A stretch of DNA of 36,185 bases from JARFUG01 sp050485365 (GCA_050485365.1 JBJHBH010000030.1:1-36185), one strand, 5' to 3'; counted from the first letter of the stretch, positions 1-7,571 are shown. Numbers and translations: made by a program. Notes: generated by a model from the sequence alone, not told the origin.

Positions 1-72
1 CTTTTCCGGCTCGCCAATAAAGCGGGCTTCAACCGGCTTCTCAGTAGGGTGCTTTTTCGTGTGTCCCAACAT
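1..72 (-). CDS. Partial N-terminus of an unknown small protein
   Basis: A leftward reading frame opens with ATG at 72 and runs off the window edge after 24 codons (it begins MLGHTKKHPTEK). A GGAG Shine-Dalgarno lies about 9 bases upstream, and a promoter-like pair with an overlapping palindrome sits at 108-136. The visible peptide is hydrophilic and basic. I do not recognise the family. The start is supported by the ribosome binding site and promoter; function is unknown. Confidence 0.5.
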   Translation of the reverse strand, partial: MLGHTKKHPTEKPVEARFIGEPEK

Positions 73-107
73 AAGTGATCTCCGGAGAGCCTGACTGTCC
101 ATGCCAT

Positions 108-136
108 AAAATACCTCATTCAGGTATCAAAATCAA
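108..136 (-). promoter_or_regulatory. Promoter with operator-like palindrome
   Basis: Read leftward, TTGATT (131-136), a 17-base spacer and TATTTT (108-113) form a plausible sigma-70 promoter for the partial gene at the window edge. The palindrome ATACCTcattcAGGTAT (111-127) overlaps the -10 and the spacer, where a repressor would block polymerase. Seen by eye; no binding protein is identified. Confidence 0.45.
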
Positions 137-275
137 TTCACAGGGATCCATCCGGCATTTCAGGACCAAAGGCATTCTCACGCGACGACGCGACGAAAGT
201 GCATGATATTCACCGCTGGCGGAATGAAACCTTTAAACTTTCCTATGGCCATATCGTGCTCCCCCTCCTGAACGC

Positions 276-310
276 AAAAAAACCGCCGAAGCCGTACGGC
301 CTCAGGCGGT
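276..310 (-). terminator. Intrinsic terminator downstream of the toxin-antitoxin pair
   Basis: On the leftward strand ACCGCC pairs with GGCGGT around an inner GCCGTACGGC palindrome and is followed by seven T residues (276-282). It lies about 220 bases past the antitoxin stop and would end that transcript. A weaker T-rich run on the other side (311-316) could let it work rightward too. Confidence 0.7.
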
Positions 311-529
311 CTTTTCTCTCACGCGGTCCCTCTGCTGCAATCCAATTCAATCATCACGCCCCCCGGCCGAAACCATAAAGAAGGCTTTAAAGTACCTTTT
401 AATCCGCGGAAGGTCAAGGACTCCCGGCGTCCCCGGCATCGCGTCTTCGCGCGAGGCGGATTTCGATGCATGCCGCCAGCGATAAAGACATGAATGCTTT
501 CTGGCGGATCGATGTGTCCGACGATCCGA

Positions 530-817
530 TCACTCCCTCACCAGTCTGATCTCCACCTTTCTTCCCACCGCCGATGCATACCGCCTCAAGGTCCGCAAGC
601 TCGGCAGAGGGTGTCCGGATTCAAGGCGTGCTACGACGGATTGCGTCGTGCCCATGCGACGGGCGACCTGCTCCTGTGTCAAATTCGCCTTCGTTCGGGC
701 TTCGATCAGTTGCGCCGCAATGGCGAACTCCTCTTCAAGTGCATCGTATTCCCTGCGGAATTCCTTGTCTGACAGGAGCTCATTTTTCATTTCGCTGATC
801 TTTTTCCCCATGGTCAC
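530..817 (-). CDS. HigA-like XRE-family antitoxin
   Basis: This 95-residue protein has a Cro/C1-type helix-turn-helix at about residues 42-80 (LTQEQVARRMGTTQSVVARL, then a short loop and second helices), preceded by an acidic N-terminal helix typical of HigA-type antitoxins. The proposed GTG start at 817 overlaps the TGA stop of the toxin gene by four bases (GTGA), so translation is probably coupled. An ATG two codons in is an alternative. Antitoxins of this family bind and neutralise the partner toxin and repress their shared promoter. The toxin-first order is that of higBA rather than relBE. Confidence 0.8.
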   Translation of the reverse strand: MTMGKKISEMKNELLSDKEFRREYDALEEEFAIAAQLIEARTKANLTQEQVARRMGTTQSVVARLESGHPLPSLRTLRRYASAVGRKVEIRLVRE

Positions 818-1146
818 ACCTCTTTCATTCGTTCCAGCGCCAGGAGGATTTCGGACCTCGGCGTTTTCTGGGTTTTCTTCGCGAATATCCGCAGGATCAC
901 CACGCGTCTGCCTGTGATCGCAACATAGATCCCTCGGGAAATCCCTGCTTTCCCCTTCGCCCGCATTTCCCAGAGCTTCCCGTCGAGATGGCGCACATGG
1001 GGCATCCCGACGTGTTCGATCCCGTATGCTTCAATCAACTCGGAGATACGAACAAGGCGCGCCTGCATGTCCTTGGGCAGGGCACGGAACTCCTCCTCGA
1101 CCACCCCATTCAGAAACTCAACGGACCATTGCATCGACCCCTCCAA
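814..1146 (-). CDS. HigB/RelE-type toxin (phage Gp49-like family)
   Basis: The 110-residue product looks like the RelE/ParE-superfamily proteins of the phage-derived Gp49/HigB group: an N-terminal helical hairpin (about residues 10-45), then the beta-strand core with HLDGKLWEMRAKGKAG and the basic stretch VVILRIFAKKTQKTP. These toxins are usually ribosome-dependent mRNA endonucleases. The mRNA-cleavage role is inferred from the family. It is followed, with a four-base overlap, by the antitoxin. A promoter-like pair is at 1161-1188. The system appears intact, with no frameshift. Confidence 0.8.
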   Translation of the reverse strand: MEGSMQWSVEFLNGVVEEEFRALPKDMQARLVRISELIEAYGIEHVGMPHVRHLDGKLWEMRAKGKAGISRGIYVAITGRRVVILRIFAKKTQKTPRSEILLALERMKEV

Positions 1147-1160
1147 TTTATCGCAAAAAA

Positions 1161-1188
1161 GCTATATAGACAAGTTTAACTCCAGCAA
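1161..1188 (-). promoter_or_regulatory. Candidate promoter of the toxin-antitoxin operon
   Basis: Leftward TTGCTG (1183-1188), 16-base spacer, TATAGC (1161-1166), about 15 bases before the toxin start. The match is moderate, but it sits in the only AT-rich patch upstream of the toxin. Confidence 0.4.
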
Positions 1189-1225
1189 CTCCCCCGCATC
1201 AATTTTGGGCGTAAGTCAAAGGCTT

Positions 1226-1267
1226 CCAACGACAACGGCGGACCGTGCGGTCCACCGTTGTTGTTGG
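1226..1267. repeat. Long hairpin (19-bp stem) between elbB and the toxin gene
   Basis: The arms 1226-1244 and 1249-1267 pair over 19 positions with two G-T wobbles around a GTGC loop. No T-run follows on either strand, so it is not a textbook terminator. It could end elbB transcription, protect an mRNA 3' end or be an intergenic repeat element. Confidence 0.65.
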
Positions 1268-1296
1268 AGCGGGCGAGTGATGCGGGGTGATGGGGC

Positions 1297-1959
1297 TTAG
1301 ATGAGCTCGAGCAGGGCGTTGACCGATTTTTCGATGCCGTCGGCCGCTTCGCTGATGCGTCCGGCGAGCATGTAGGCGGGGGAGGAGACGATCTTGTTCT
1401 GCTTGTCGACGACGAATTCGCGCACGGGGCACGCTTCGTGGGTCGAGCCCATCTTTTCGAGGGCGGCGGCGGTGTCCTGGTCGGTGCCGATGGTCAGCTT
1501 GTGGGCGAGCTTGTCCTCGCCGAGGATCTTGGAGAGCAGGGCCGGGGCGATGCAGACGGCGCCGAGGGGCTTTTTGGCCTTGACGGTCTCGCGCACGAGG
1601 CGCGCCACTTCGGGGTGGATGTCGCACTGGGGGCCCTTGACGGCGAAGTCGCACAGGTTCTTGGCGGCGCCGAAGCCGCCGGGGAAGAAGAGGGCGTCGA
1701 AGTCGGAGGCCTTGACCTCGGCGATGTTGCGGATGTTTCCGCGGGCGATGCGCGCCGACTCGACGAGCACGTTGCGGGTCTGCCCCTCGGCGACTTCGCC
1801 GGTGAGGTGGTTGACGACGTGCATCTGGTCGATGTCGGGGGCCATGAGGACCATTTGGGCTCCGGCCCGGTCGAGGGCGAGCATGGTGATGACCGCTTCA
1901 TGGATTTCGCTGCCGTCAAAGACGCCGCAGCCCGAAAGGACGACTCCTACCTTTGGCAT
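1297..1959 (-). CDS. elbB: ElbB-type glyoxalase of the DJ-1/PfpI superfamily
   Basis: The 220-residue protein begins MPKVGVVLSGCGVFDGSE and carries the nucleophile-elbow cysteine in GAVCIAPA (Cys136) plus FFPGGFGAAKNL, hallmarks of ElbB (also called enhancing lycopene biosynthesis protein 2 or YhbL). E. coli ElbB has 217 residues, so this is full length. The family shows glyoxalase-like activity; its physiological role is not settled. The start is fixed by an excellent AGGAGG 7-8 bases upstream. A much longer frame runs through the neighbouring HAD gene but is an antisense artefact. Promoter at 2012-2039. The gene is divergent from the HAD hydrolase. Confidence 0.9.
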   Translation of the reverse strand: MPKVGVVLSGCGVFDGSEIHEAVITMLALDRAGAQMVLMAPDIDQMHVVNHLTGEVAEGQTRNVLVESARIARGNIRNIAEVKASDFDALFFPGGFGAAKNLCDFAVKGPQCDIHPEVARLVRETVKAKKPLGAVCIAPALLSKILGEDKLAHKLTIGTDQDTAAALEKMGSTHEACPVREFVVDKQNKIVSSPAYMLAGRISEAADGIEKSVNALLELI

Positions 1960-2011
1960 GATCCTTACCTCCTCGTGGTGAAAAGTGAACTGAACGCATG
2001 GTATTCGGTTA

Positions 2012-2039
2012 AAATTAATAAAATAACGCCGTTTGTCAA
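2012..2039 (-). promoter_or_regulatory. elbB promoter
   Basis: Leftward TTGACA (2034-2039), 16-base spacer, TAATTT (2012-2017), in an AT-rich island about 55 bases before the elbB start. Good sigma-70 match by eye. Confidence 0.6.
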
Positions 2040-2072
2040 GGAAAGTCGGCACCCGCGGGGGTGCGCGCGGGG

Positions 2073-2102
2073 TTGGGCTTTTGCGGCAGGATGTGCTATA
2101 CA
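2073..2102 (+). promoter_or_regulatory. Candidate promoter of the HAD hydrolase gene
   Basis: TTGGGC (2073-2078), 18-base spacer, TATACA (2097-2102). Transcription would begin near 2109, after the first possible ATG (2104). If this promoter is real, the true start is the in-frame ATG at 2110 or 2119. Confidence 0.4.
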
Positions 2103-2103
2103 C

Positions 2104-2844
2104 ATGAAAATGGAGACGATGGATCTTGGCGACATCAAGGCGGTTCTTTTCGATCTGGACGGCACGCTGCTCGAAGTGGAGATGTGCGAGTTCATCCCCG
2201 ACTACGTTCGCTCGGTGGCCGAGTGCTTCGACGATCTGGTCGACCGGACGGTCTTCGCCGAGACGATGCTGACGGCCACCTTCTCTTTGCTGAACGCCCG
2301 GCGCGGGGGGCCGACCAACGAGGAGCTCTTTCTGGCGGCCCTCGACCGTCACCTGGGGATCGCGCCGCAGCAGTTCGCCGAGCGCTTCGAGGTCTTCTGC
2401 GAGCGCAGCCTCGCCGATCTGGCCACGCACATCCGCCCCTCGGCCCTGTCGCGCCGCATCGTCGAGCGGTGCTTCGAGCGCGGGCTGCAGGTGGTCATCG
2501 CCACCAATCCCGTCTTTCCGCGCCCCGTGGTGGAGGCCCGCCTGCGCTGGGGGAACCTGCACGACTTCGATTTCGCCCACGTGAGCACCTTCGAGAACAG
2601 CAGCTTCTGCAAGCCCGATCCCAAGTACTTCCACGACCTGCTGCGCACCCTGGGGCTGACGCCGCAGCAGTGCCTGATGGTCGGCAACGACACCGAGCAC
2701 GACCTGGCCGCCCGGCAGGTCGGCATCCGCACCTGGCTGCTCGACACCTGGCTCATCGACCGCCTCGGGGGCGCGTACGAATTCGACTACCGGGGGGGGC
2801 ACGCGGAGCTTCTGCGCTTCATGGGGGATCTCGGAGCATATTGA
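2104..2844 (+). CDS. HAD-superfamily hydrolase (phosphatase-like)
   Basis: The product (246 residues from the first ATG) has all four haloacid-dehalogenase motifs: FDLDGTLL (nucleophile Asp and acid/base Asp), VVIATNP (motif II), the motif III lysine in CKPDPKYF, and MVGNDTEHDLAA (motif IV acidic pair). A helical cap lies between motifs I and II. The likely activity is hydrolysis of a small phosphorylated metabolite in the cytoplasm; the substrate cannot be read from the sequence. The start is uncertain: ATGs at 2104, 2110 and 2119 are in frame and the promoter position favours a later one. The stop codon overlaps the -35 box of the next gene. Confidence 0.85.
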   Translation: MKMETMDLGDIKAVLFDLDGTLLEVEMCEFIPDYVRSVAECFDDLVDRTVFAETMLTATFSLLNARRGGPTNEELFLAALDRHLGIAPQQFAERFEVFCERSLADLATHIRPSALSRRIVERCFERGLQVVIATNPVFPRPVVEARLRWGNLHDFDFAHVSTFENSSFCKPDPKYFHDLLRTLGLTPQQCLMVGNDTEHDLAARQVGIRTWLLDTWLIDRLGGAYEFDYRGGHAELLRFMGDLGAY

Positions 2845-2870
2845 CATTACAGCGATTTTCACGCTAATCT
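2841..2870 (+). promoter_or_regulatory. Strong sigma-70 promoter of the DegP-type protease gene
   Basis: TTGACA (2841-2846), 18-base spacer, TAATCT (2865-2870), about 33 bases before the protease start. The -35 box overlaps the stop codon of the upstream HAD gene, so the protease operon has its own promoter. Confidence 0.7.
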
Positions 2871-2902
2871 GCCCGATGTTCCAGGCTTTAAGGGAGTCCC
2901 CC

Positions 2903-4327
2903 ATGACCGTGTCGATGCGCACCGCCTCTTTGCTTTTGATCCTCTGTCTCGCCCTTGCTCTGACCGGATGCGACCGGACGTCGGAGACGACGCTGCGCAG
3001 CAGCGTCCGCGACGAGCCGGCGCCCGCGCCGGTGGAGAATCCCCCCCAGCAGCTCATCACGTCGCAGGAGGCCTTCATGGAGGTCTCGCGTGTCGTGACT
3101 CCGGCGACGGTGAACATCCGCGCCGCCCGGGTGCGCGCGCAGCGCCCGAATCAGTTCGGCCCGCTGTTCGAGGACTTCTTCGGCGATCTGTTCCGGGGCG
3201 ATCCGCGTCTGCAGCCGCAGCGCGAGCACAGCCTCGGCTCGGGCTTTCTGATCAGCGACGACGGCTACATCCTCACCAACAACCACGTCATCCGCGACGC
3301 CGAGGAGATCACCGTGCGCCTGTCGGACCAGCGCACCTACAGCGCCAGGGTGGTGGGGATGGACCCGCGCACCGACGTGGCGGTGCTCAAGATCGAGGCG
3401 CCGGAGAAGCTCCCCTTTGTCGTGCTGGGCGATTCGGATCGCCTGCAGGTGGGGCAGTGGGCGCTGGCCATCGGCAACCCCTTCGGCCTCGACCGCACCC
3501 TGACCGTCGGGGTCGTCTCGGCCATCGGCCGGGCGGGGCTGGGGATCGAGGACTACGAGGATTTCATCCAGACCGACGCCTCCATCAACCCGGGGAACTC
3601 GGGGGGGCCGCTGCTCAACATCCACGGCGAGGTGATCGGGATCAACACCGCCATCGTCGCCGCCGGGCAGGGGATCGGCTTCGCCATCCCCATCAACCTG
3701 GCCCGCCACATCGCCACCCAGCTCATCGAGACGGGGGAGGTCGTGCGCGGCTGGCTGGGGGTGAGCATCCAGCCGCTGACGCCGGAGCTGGCCGAGTCGT
3801 TCGGACTCGACCGCGTCACCGGGGCGCTGGTGAACCAGATCCTCCCCGACTCTCCGGCGGCCGCCTCGGATCTGCAGCGCGGCGACATCCTTCTGCGCTA
3901 CGACGGCAAGGAGGTGCGCGGGGTGCGCGAGCTGCAGCTCATGGTGGCGAGCACCCCCGTCGGCAAGCGGGTCGACCTGGAGGTGCTGCGCGGCGGCAGG
4001 CGCGTCACCCTCCCCGTCGTCATCGCCGAGATGGAACCGGTGCGCTCGGCGGCACGCTCCCCCGAGCCTCCCCGCCGCGCCGAAGGGCTCGGCTTCTCGG
4101 TCGTGCCCGCCGACGGCGAGGGGGTGCTGGTGGAGGAGGTCGACCCGGGCTCGCACGCCGCGGCGGCCGGTGTGCGCCCCGGCGATCTGCTGCTCAGCGT
4201 CAACCGTCAGGATGTCAACGACCTCGACACCTTCCGCCGGGCGGCGCAGCAGGCCGGGGGGCGCAACGTCGTGCTGCTCCTCAAGCGCGATGCGAGCACC
4301 CTCTATCTGGCGTTCCCCGCCCCCTGA
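2903..4327 (+). CDS. DegP/DegQ-type periplasmic serine protease, predicted lipoprotein
   Basis: The 474-residue protein has the trypsin-like triad His128 (TNNHVI), Asp158 (RTDVAVLKI) and Ser233 (GNSGGPLL), followed by two PDZ domains (about residues 255-360 and 385-470). Such HtrA proteases degrade or refold damaged envelope proteins. Unlike E. coli DegP, it has a lipoprotein signal: a hydrophobic stretch ending LALTGC with Cys23 as the predicted lipidated residue, so it is probably membrane-anchored. Asp follows the Cys, which in E. coli would favour inner-membrane retention; whether that holds here is unknown. The ATG at 2903 is chosen for AGGGAG eight bases upstream and because it begins the signal peptide. 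Confidence 0.93.
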   Translation: MTVSMRTASLLLILCLALALTGCDRTSETTLRSSVRDEPAPAPVENPPQQLITSQEAFMEVSRVVTPATVNIRAARVRAQRPNQFGPLFEDFFGDLFRGDPRLQPQREHSLGSGFLISDDGYILTNNHVIRDAEEITVRLSDQRTYSARVVGMDPRTDVAVLKIEAPEKLPFVVLGDSDRLQVGQWALAIGNPFGLDRTLTVGVVSAIGRAGLGIEDYEDFIQTDASINPGNSGGPLLNIHGEVIGINTAIVAAGQGIGFAIPINLARHIATQLIETGEVVRGWLGVSIQPLTPELAESFGLDRVTGALVNQILPDSPAAASDLQRGDILLRYDGKEVRGVRELQLMVASTPVGKRVDLEVLRGGRRVTLPVVIAEMEPVRSAARSPEPPRRAEGLGFSVVPADGEGVLVEEVDPGSHAAAAGVRPGDLLLSVNRQDVNDLDTFRRAAQQAGGRNVVLLLKRDASTLYLAFPAP

Positions 4328-4347
4328 TACCGCTGAAAGGATTTTCT

Positions 4348-4617
4348 ATGGCCAAGCTCGTGGAGAACCCGGATCTCGCCTTTCGCCTGGCGCGGGCCAT
4401 CGTCTCGGACGTCGCCCTGTACAATCAGGACAAGGTGAAGGAGGGGATCGAAAACGACAACATCTTCGATCTGCTGCACGACGAGCTCCAGGAGGGCAAA
4501 GAGCACTTCTTCGGCCGCGTCTCCGAGGCGATCCCCGACCGCGACCACATCTACGAGCGGGCCATCGTCGACGTCATGATCCGGCAGGCCGGAAAGATCG
4601 AAAGCCGCATCTGGTAG
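4348..4617 (+). CDS. Conserved-looking small protein of unknown function
   Basis: An 89-residue acidic protein with no signal peptide or membrane segment, predicted mostly helical (MAKLVENPDLAFRLARAIVS at the start). An AAGG lies about eight bases before the ATG. It sits 20 bases after the protease gene, and its TAG stop shares one base with the GTG start of rluD, so the three genes are likely co-transcribed. I cannot assign a family with certainty and propose no function. Compact codon use and tight spacing support that it is a real gene. Confidence 0.8.
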   Translation: MAKLVENPDLAFRLARAIVSDVALYNQDKVKEGIENDNIFDLLHDELQEGKEHFFGRVSEAIPDRDHIYERAIVDVMIRQAGKIESRIW

Positions 4618-5594
4618 TGGACCTTCGCCGCCTGACCTTTCACCGCGGCCGCCCCCCCGAGAGGCTCGACCGCTTCATCGTCGAGGGGTGCCCCGATCTG
4701 ACCCGCTCGCAGATCAAGCGCCTCATCGACGAGGGGTGCGTGCAGATCGGAGAGGCGTGCGCCAAGGCGGGATCGCGCCTTCGCGGAGGAGAGACCGTCA
4801 CTGTCCGCGTCCCGCCGCCGGCGCCGGCCGAGGCCCTCCCCGAAGAGATCTCCCTGAGCGTTCTGTACGAGGATGCGCACCTGATCGTGGTGGACAAGCC
4901 CGCCGGGCTCGTCGTCCACCCGGCGCCGGGGCACCAGGGGGGGACGCTGGTCAACGCGCTGCTGCACCGCTGCCCCGATCTGGCGGGGGTCGGCGGAGAG
5001 CTGCGCCCCGGCATCGTTCACCGACTCGACAAGGACACCTCGGGGGTGATGGTGGCGACGAAGAACGACGCCGCCCACAACCACCTCGCCCGGCAGTTCA
5101 AGCAGCACAGCATCAACCGGCGCTACGTCGCCCTGGTTCACGGCCTCGTGAACGGGGAGAGGGGGACGGTGGACAACGCCATCGGGCGCCACCCCGTCCA
5201 CCGCAAGAAGATGAGCGGCGCCTCGCGCGCGGGGCGCCGGGCCGTCACCCACTGGCGCGTGCTGCGGCGCTTCGAGGCCGAGCGCCTCACGCTGGTCGAG
5301 CTGACCCTCGAGACGGGGCGCACCCACCAGATCCGCGTCCACTTCTCGGAGATGAACCACCCGGTGGCGGGCGACCCGGTCTACGGCTCGAAGGGGCTCC
5401 TCAAGGCGGTGCCCGACACGGCGCTGCGCGCGCGCATCGAGAAGCTCGATCGCCAGGCGCTGCACGCGCGTCTGCTCGGTTTCGTCCACCCGGTGACCGG
5501 GGAGTACATGGAGTTCGAAAGCCCCCTCCCCGACGATCTGCGTCAGATCGTCGATGATCTGGAAAAGAAATACGGGCAAGGGGATAGGCGATAG
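4617..5594 (+). CDS. rluD: RluD-type 23S rRNA pseudouridine synthase
   Basis: The 325-residue protein has an N-terminal S4 RNA-binding domain (about residues 14-65) and an RluA-family catalytic domain with GIVHRLDKDTSG, in which Asp138 is the expected catalytic residue (E. coli RluD uses Asp139). TGRTHQIRVHF and PVAGDPVYG are further family motifs. RluD isomerises uridines in helix 69 of 23S rRNA during 50S maturation. The GTG start at 4617 is chosen because it begins just before the S4 domain and overlaps the preceding stop; a longer frame upstream is antisense noise. RluA/RluC-type specificity cannot be excluded, but length and motif favour RluD. Confidence 0.88.
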   Translation: MDLRRLTFHRGRPPERLDRFIVEGCPDLTRSQIKRLIDEGCVQIGEACAKAGSRLRGGETVTVRVPPPAPAEALPEEISLSVLYEDAHLIVVDKPAGLVVHPAPGHQGGTLVNALLHRCPDLAGVGGELRPGIVHRLDKDTSGVMVATKNDAAHNHLARQFKQHSINRRYVALVHGLVNGERGTVDNAIGRHPVHRKKMSGASRAGRRAVTHWRVLRRFEAERLTLVELTLETGRTHQIRVHFSEMNHPVAGDPVYGSKGLLKAVPDTALRARIEKLDRQALHARLLGFVHPVTGEYMEFESPLPDDLRQIVDDLEKKYGQGDRR

Positions 5595-5632
5595 GCTATA
5601 GGCGATGGGCTATAGGCGATAGGCCATCGGGG
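5582..5632 (+). repeat. Short-period tandem repeat (GATAGGC/TATAGGC units)
   Basis: The rluD-pgeF spacer opens with about seven degenerate 7-8 base units of the type GATAGGC, TATAGGC and GATGGGC. The array begins inside the last codons of rluD. It is not coding. It could be a replication-slippage product or a family of intergenic repeats. Confidence 0.75.
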
Positions 5633-5655
5633 TGTGGCAGGCATTCGGTCTTAAA

Positions 5656-5674
5656 TTGCCCATTGCCCATTGCC
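5656..5674 (+). repeat. Tandem repeat TTGCCCA
   Basis: TTGCCCATTGCCCATTGCC: 2.7 copies of a 7-base unit, in the same spacer as the GATAGGC array but of different sequence. Confidence 0.7.
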
Positions 5675-5708
5675 TCTCGTCTATTGAACGAATTTACCAG
5701 GAGTTACC

Positions 5709-6503
5709 ATGAAACTGGCACGTCAGGGAAAGATCAGCTATCTGCAGCCGCAGTGGGCCGCCGGCGAGGGGATCGAGGCCGGCTTCACCACCCGCAACGG
5801 CGGGGTGAGCCGCCCTCCGTACAACTCGCTCAACCTCGGCTTCAACACCGACGATCCGCGCCACAACGTCGAGGGGAATCGCTCCACGCTGGCGCGCACC
5901 TTCGATCTGCCGCCGCACCTGCTGCTGACGGTGCAGCAGGTGCACGGCTCGGACATCCTCGTCCTCGACGAGCCCAACCCCGACCTGTCGCACTTTCTGC
6001 GCGTGCAGTGCGACGCCGTCGCCACCAACCAGAGCGGCATCATGATCGGGGTGCTGGTCGCCGACTGCTATCCGGTGCTGCTGCACGACCCGGTGAACAA
6101 GGCGGTGGCGGCGGTGCACGTCGGGTGGCGCGGCGCGGCGGCGGGGATCATCGGCAAGACGGTCAAGTCCCTCGCCGCCTCCTTCGGCTCCCGTCCCGCT
6201 GATCTGCGCGCGGCCGTCGGCCCGGGGATCGGCGCCCACAAGTACGAAGTCGACCGCCCCGTGCGCGACGCCTTTCGCAGCGGCGCCGGAGGCTGGGAGC
6301 GCATCGCCGAGGAGGTCGACCTGGGCAAATGGCGCCTCGACCTGCGCCTGAGCGCCCGGCTGCAGTTCGAAGAGGCGGGGCTCGACCCCGCCCACATCGA
6401 AGAGGCGCAGGAAGACACCTGCTGTCACCGCGAGCTCTTCTTCTCCTATCGCCGCGACGGCGGCAAGACGGGGCGGCAGATCGGCTTCATCCTGCTGCGC
6501 TGA
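5709..6503 (+). CDS. pgeF: PgeF peptidoglycan-editing factor (YfiH/laccase-domain family)
   Basis: The 264-residue protein carries the metal-site motifs of the multicopper polyphenol oxidase-like YfiH/YlmD fold: QQVHGSD (His79), VADCYPVLL (Cys120) and AVHVGWRG (His137). In E. coli PgeF edits peptidoglycan precursors that wrongly contain L-serine; other members were described as purine-nucleoside-acting enzymes. Assignment to the family is firm; the exact substrate is inferred. AGGAG lies six to seven bases before the ATG. Linkage to rluD is common in bacteria and fits here, with a repeat-bearing spacer between them. A bidirectional terminator follows. Confidence 0.9.
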   Translation: MKLARQGKISYLQPQWAAGEGIEAGFTTRNGGVSRPPYNSLNLGFNTDDPRHNVEGNRSTLARTFDLPPHLLLTVQQVHGSDILVLDEPNPDLSHFLRVQCDAVATNQSGIMIGVLVADCYPVLLHDPVNKAVAAVHVGWRGAAAGIIGKTVKSLAASFGSRPADLRAAVGPGIGAHKYEVDRPVRDAFRSGAGGWERIAEEVDLGKWRLDLRLSARLQFEEAGLDPAHIEEAQEDTCCHRELFFSYRRDGGKTGRQIGFILLR

Positions 6504-6523
6504 CCTTTCGTTGGACGAAAAGC

Positions 6524-6549
6524 AAAAAGCCTGCGATCGCAGGCTTTTT
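6524..6549. terminator. Bidirectional intrinsic terminator
   Basis: A perfect 26-base palindrome: five A, the arms GCCTGCGA and TCGCAGGC, five T. It lies between the convergent pgeF and csbD genes and can terminate both transcripts. Confidence 0.9.
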
Positions 6550-6575
6550 GGTCTCGGGGGGGTGGGGCGTCCTTC

Positions 6576-6770
6576 TCAGTGACGGGTGAATTTCTTGAAC
6601 TGCTCCTCGGCCTTTTCCTTGGCGACGCCGTACTTCTGCATGATCTTGCCGATCAGCTTGTCCTTCTCGCCGCCGATCTGCTCGATGTCGTCGTCGGTGA
6701 ACTTCCCCCACTTCTTGCGAAGCTCGCCTTTGAGCTGCTTCCATTGACCTTTGAATTGCTCGGCATTCAT
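6576..6770 (-). CDS. CsbD-family stress protein
   Basis: This 64-residue protein matches the CsbD-like family: MNAEQFKGQWKQLKGELRKK at the N-terminus, then KWGKFTDDDIEQIGGEKDKL. Members are small, soluble and often induced by general stress (sigma-B in Bacillus); their molecular role is unknown. A strong AGGAGGT lies upstream of the ATG. A promoter is visible at 6838-6865, and a GCGACCC/GGGTCGC palindrome (6809-6825) lies between promoter and gene, near the expected transcription start. Single-gene transcript, ended by the 6524-6549 terminator. Confidence 0.9.
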   Translation of the reverse strand: MNAEQFKGQWKQLKGELRKKWGKFTDDDIEQIGGEKDKLIGKIMQKYGVAKEKAEEQFKKFTRH

Positions 6771-6808
6771 CGCAGTGACCTCCTTTCCGTGCTTCGGCAG
6801 GGGTTCCA

Positions 6809-6865
6809 GCGACCCCTAGGGTCGCCCTTATTAAGATAGAATACCGCGCTTCGTGCAAGAGGCAA
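6809..6865 (-). promoter_or_regulatory. csbD promoter with downstream palindrome
   Basis: Leftward TTGCCT (6860-6865), 16-base spacer, TATTCT (6838-6843). The palindrome GCGACCCctaGGGTCGC (6809-6825) begins about a dozen bases beyond the -10, in the 5' leader, and could be an operator or RNA hairpin. Confidence 0.5.
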
Positions 6866-6942
6866 TTTGGAAAAGAGTTGGAATCGTAACGACTTCGGGC
6901 TGTAGCCCGGGCGTTCCCACCCCTTTGTCTGAGAGTCGTCCC

Positions 6943-7425
6943 ATGACAGCGATGCCGAGCGAATCGAACCGCTACCTGTGCGAGCACGCCGCGCTGCTGA
7001 TCGACAGCTTCCGGCGCCTGACGGGGGGCGATCTCGTCCCCCCCGGCCTCGCGCCGAACGAGGCGGCCCGTCAACTGTTCGAGGCGCCCTTCGCCATCGT
7101 GTCGCACGACGCGGCCCCCGATCCGGTCTTCACCTACGGCAACCGCACGGCGCTTCGCCTCTTCGAAATGAGCTGGAGCGACTTCACCGCGCTCCCCTCG
7201 CGACATTCGGCCGAGGCCCCCCGGCGCCAGGAGCGCGAGCGGCTGCTGCGCGAGGTCGCCCGCAGAGGGTTCGTCGACGACTACGGCGGGGTGCGCATCT
7301 CCGCCGGCGGGAGGCGTTTTCGCATCGAGGGGGCGACGGTCTGGAACCTCGTCGACGCCCAAGGGCGCCTGTGCGGGCAGGCGGCGACCTTCGCCGACTG
7401 GACGTTTCTCGATGGGGACGAATGA
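6943..7425 (+). CDS. MEKHLA-domain (PAS-related) protein
   Basis: The 160-residue protein resembles stand-alone MEKHLA-domain proteins: APFAIVSHDAAPDPVFTYGN and RTALRLFEMSWSDFTALPSR are the conserved core, and the remainder (GVRISAGGRRFRIEGATVWN) reads like a PAS fold. No output domain is fused. Family members occur in bacteria and at the C-terminus of plant HD-ZIP III proteins; a small-molecule or redox-sensing role is suspected but unproven. The ATG at 6943 is chosen because the preceding in-frame sequence (from 6853) is unrelated and overlaps the csbD promoter; the ribosome binding site is weak (GAGAG). It lies just upstream of the nifH promoter on the same strand. Confidence 0.8.
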   Translation: MTAMPSESNRYLCEHAALLIDSFRRLTGGDLVPPGLAPNEAARQLFEAPFAIVSHDAAPDPVFTYGNRTALRLFEMSWSDFTALPSRHSAEAPRRQERERLLREVARRGFVDDYGGVRISAGGRRFRIEGATVWNLVDAQGRLCGQAATFADWTFLDGDE

Positions 7426-7536
7426 GGGGGGCGGGTGCCGATTTCATGCGCGCCCATGCCCAAGAAATGACCATCCTCCGGATCCCCTCGGGGGCGCGTG
7501 CGGGATGCTCCCCCTGATTTTCGGCCCTTTGCGCTT

Positions 7537-7552
7537 TTGGCACGCCCCCTGC
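7537..7552 (+). promoter_or_regulatory. Sigma-54 promoter of nifH
   Basis: TTGGCACGCCCCCTGC: GG at 7539-7540 and GC at 7551-7552 are ten bases apart, the invariant sigma-54 spacing, with TTGGCAC matching the -24 element well. Transcription should start near 7564. I see no clear TGT-N10-ACA NifA site between 7426 and 7536; in Geobacter the activator is GnfM rather than NifA. Confidence 0.85.
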
Positions 7553-7571
7553 TTTGAAATGAGACAACGGC

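Larger units (their letters stand above)
73..529. other. Intergenic region without a convincing gene
   Basis: No reading frame with a ribosome binding site and coding-like composition is visible between the edge gene and the antitoxin. The stretch holds the promoter/operator at 108-136 and a terminator at 276-310. It is less GC-rich than the rest of the window, especially at 85-250. Nothing else could be supported. Confidence 0.6.

Noticed and set aside
1297..3117. A 606-codon leftward frame beginning inside the protease gene
   Set aside because: Only the last 220 codons are ElbB; the rest is antisense to the HAD and protease genes, and the ribosome binding site is at 1959.
5582..5674. CRISPR array
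   Set aside because: Units are 7-8 bases with no spacers and no cas genes nearby.
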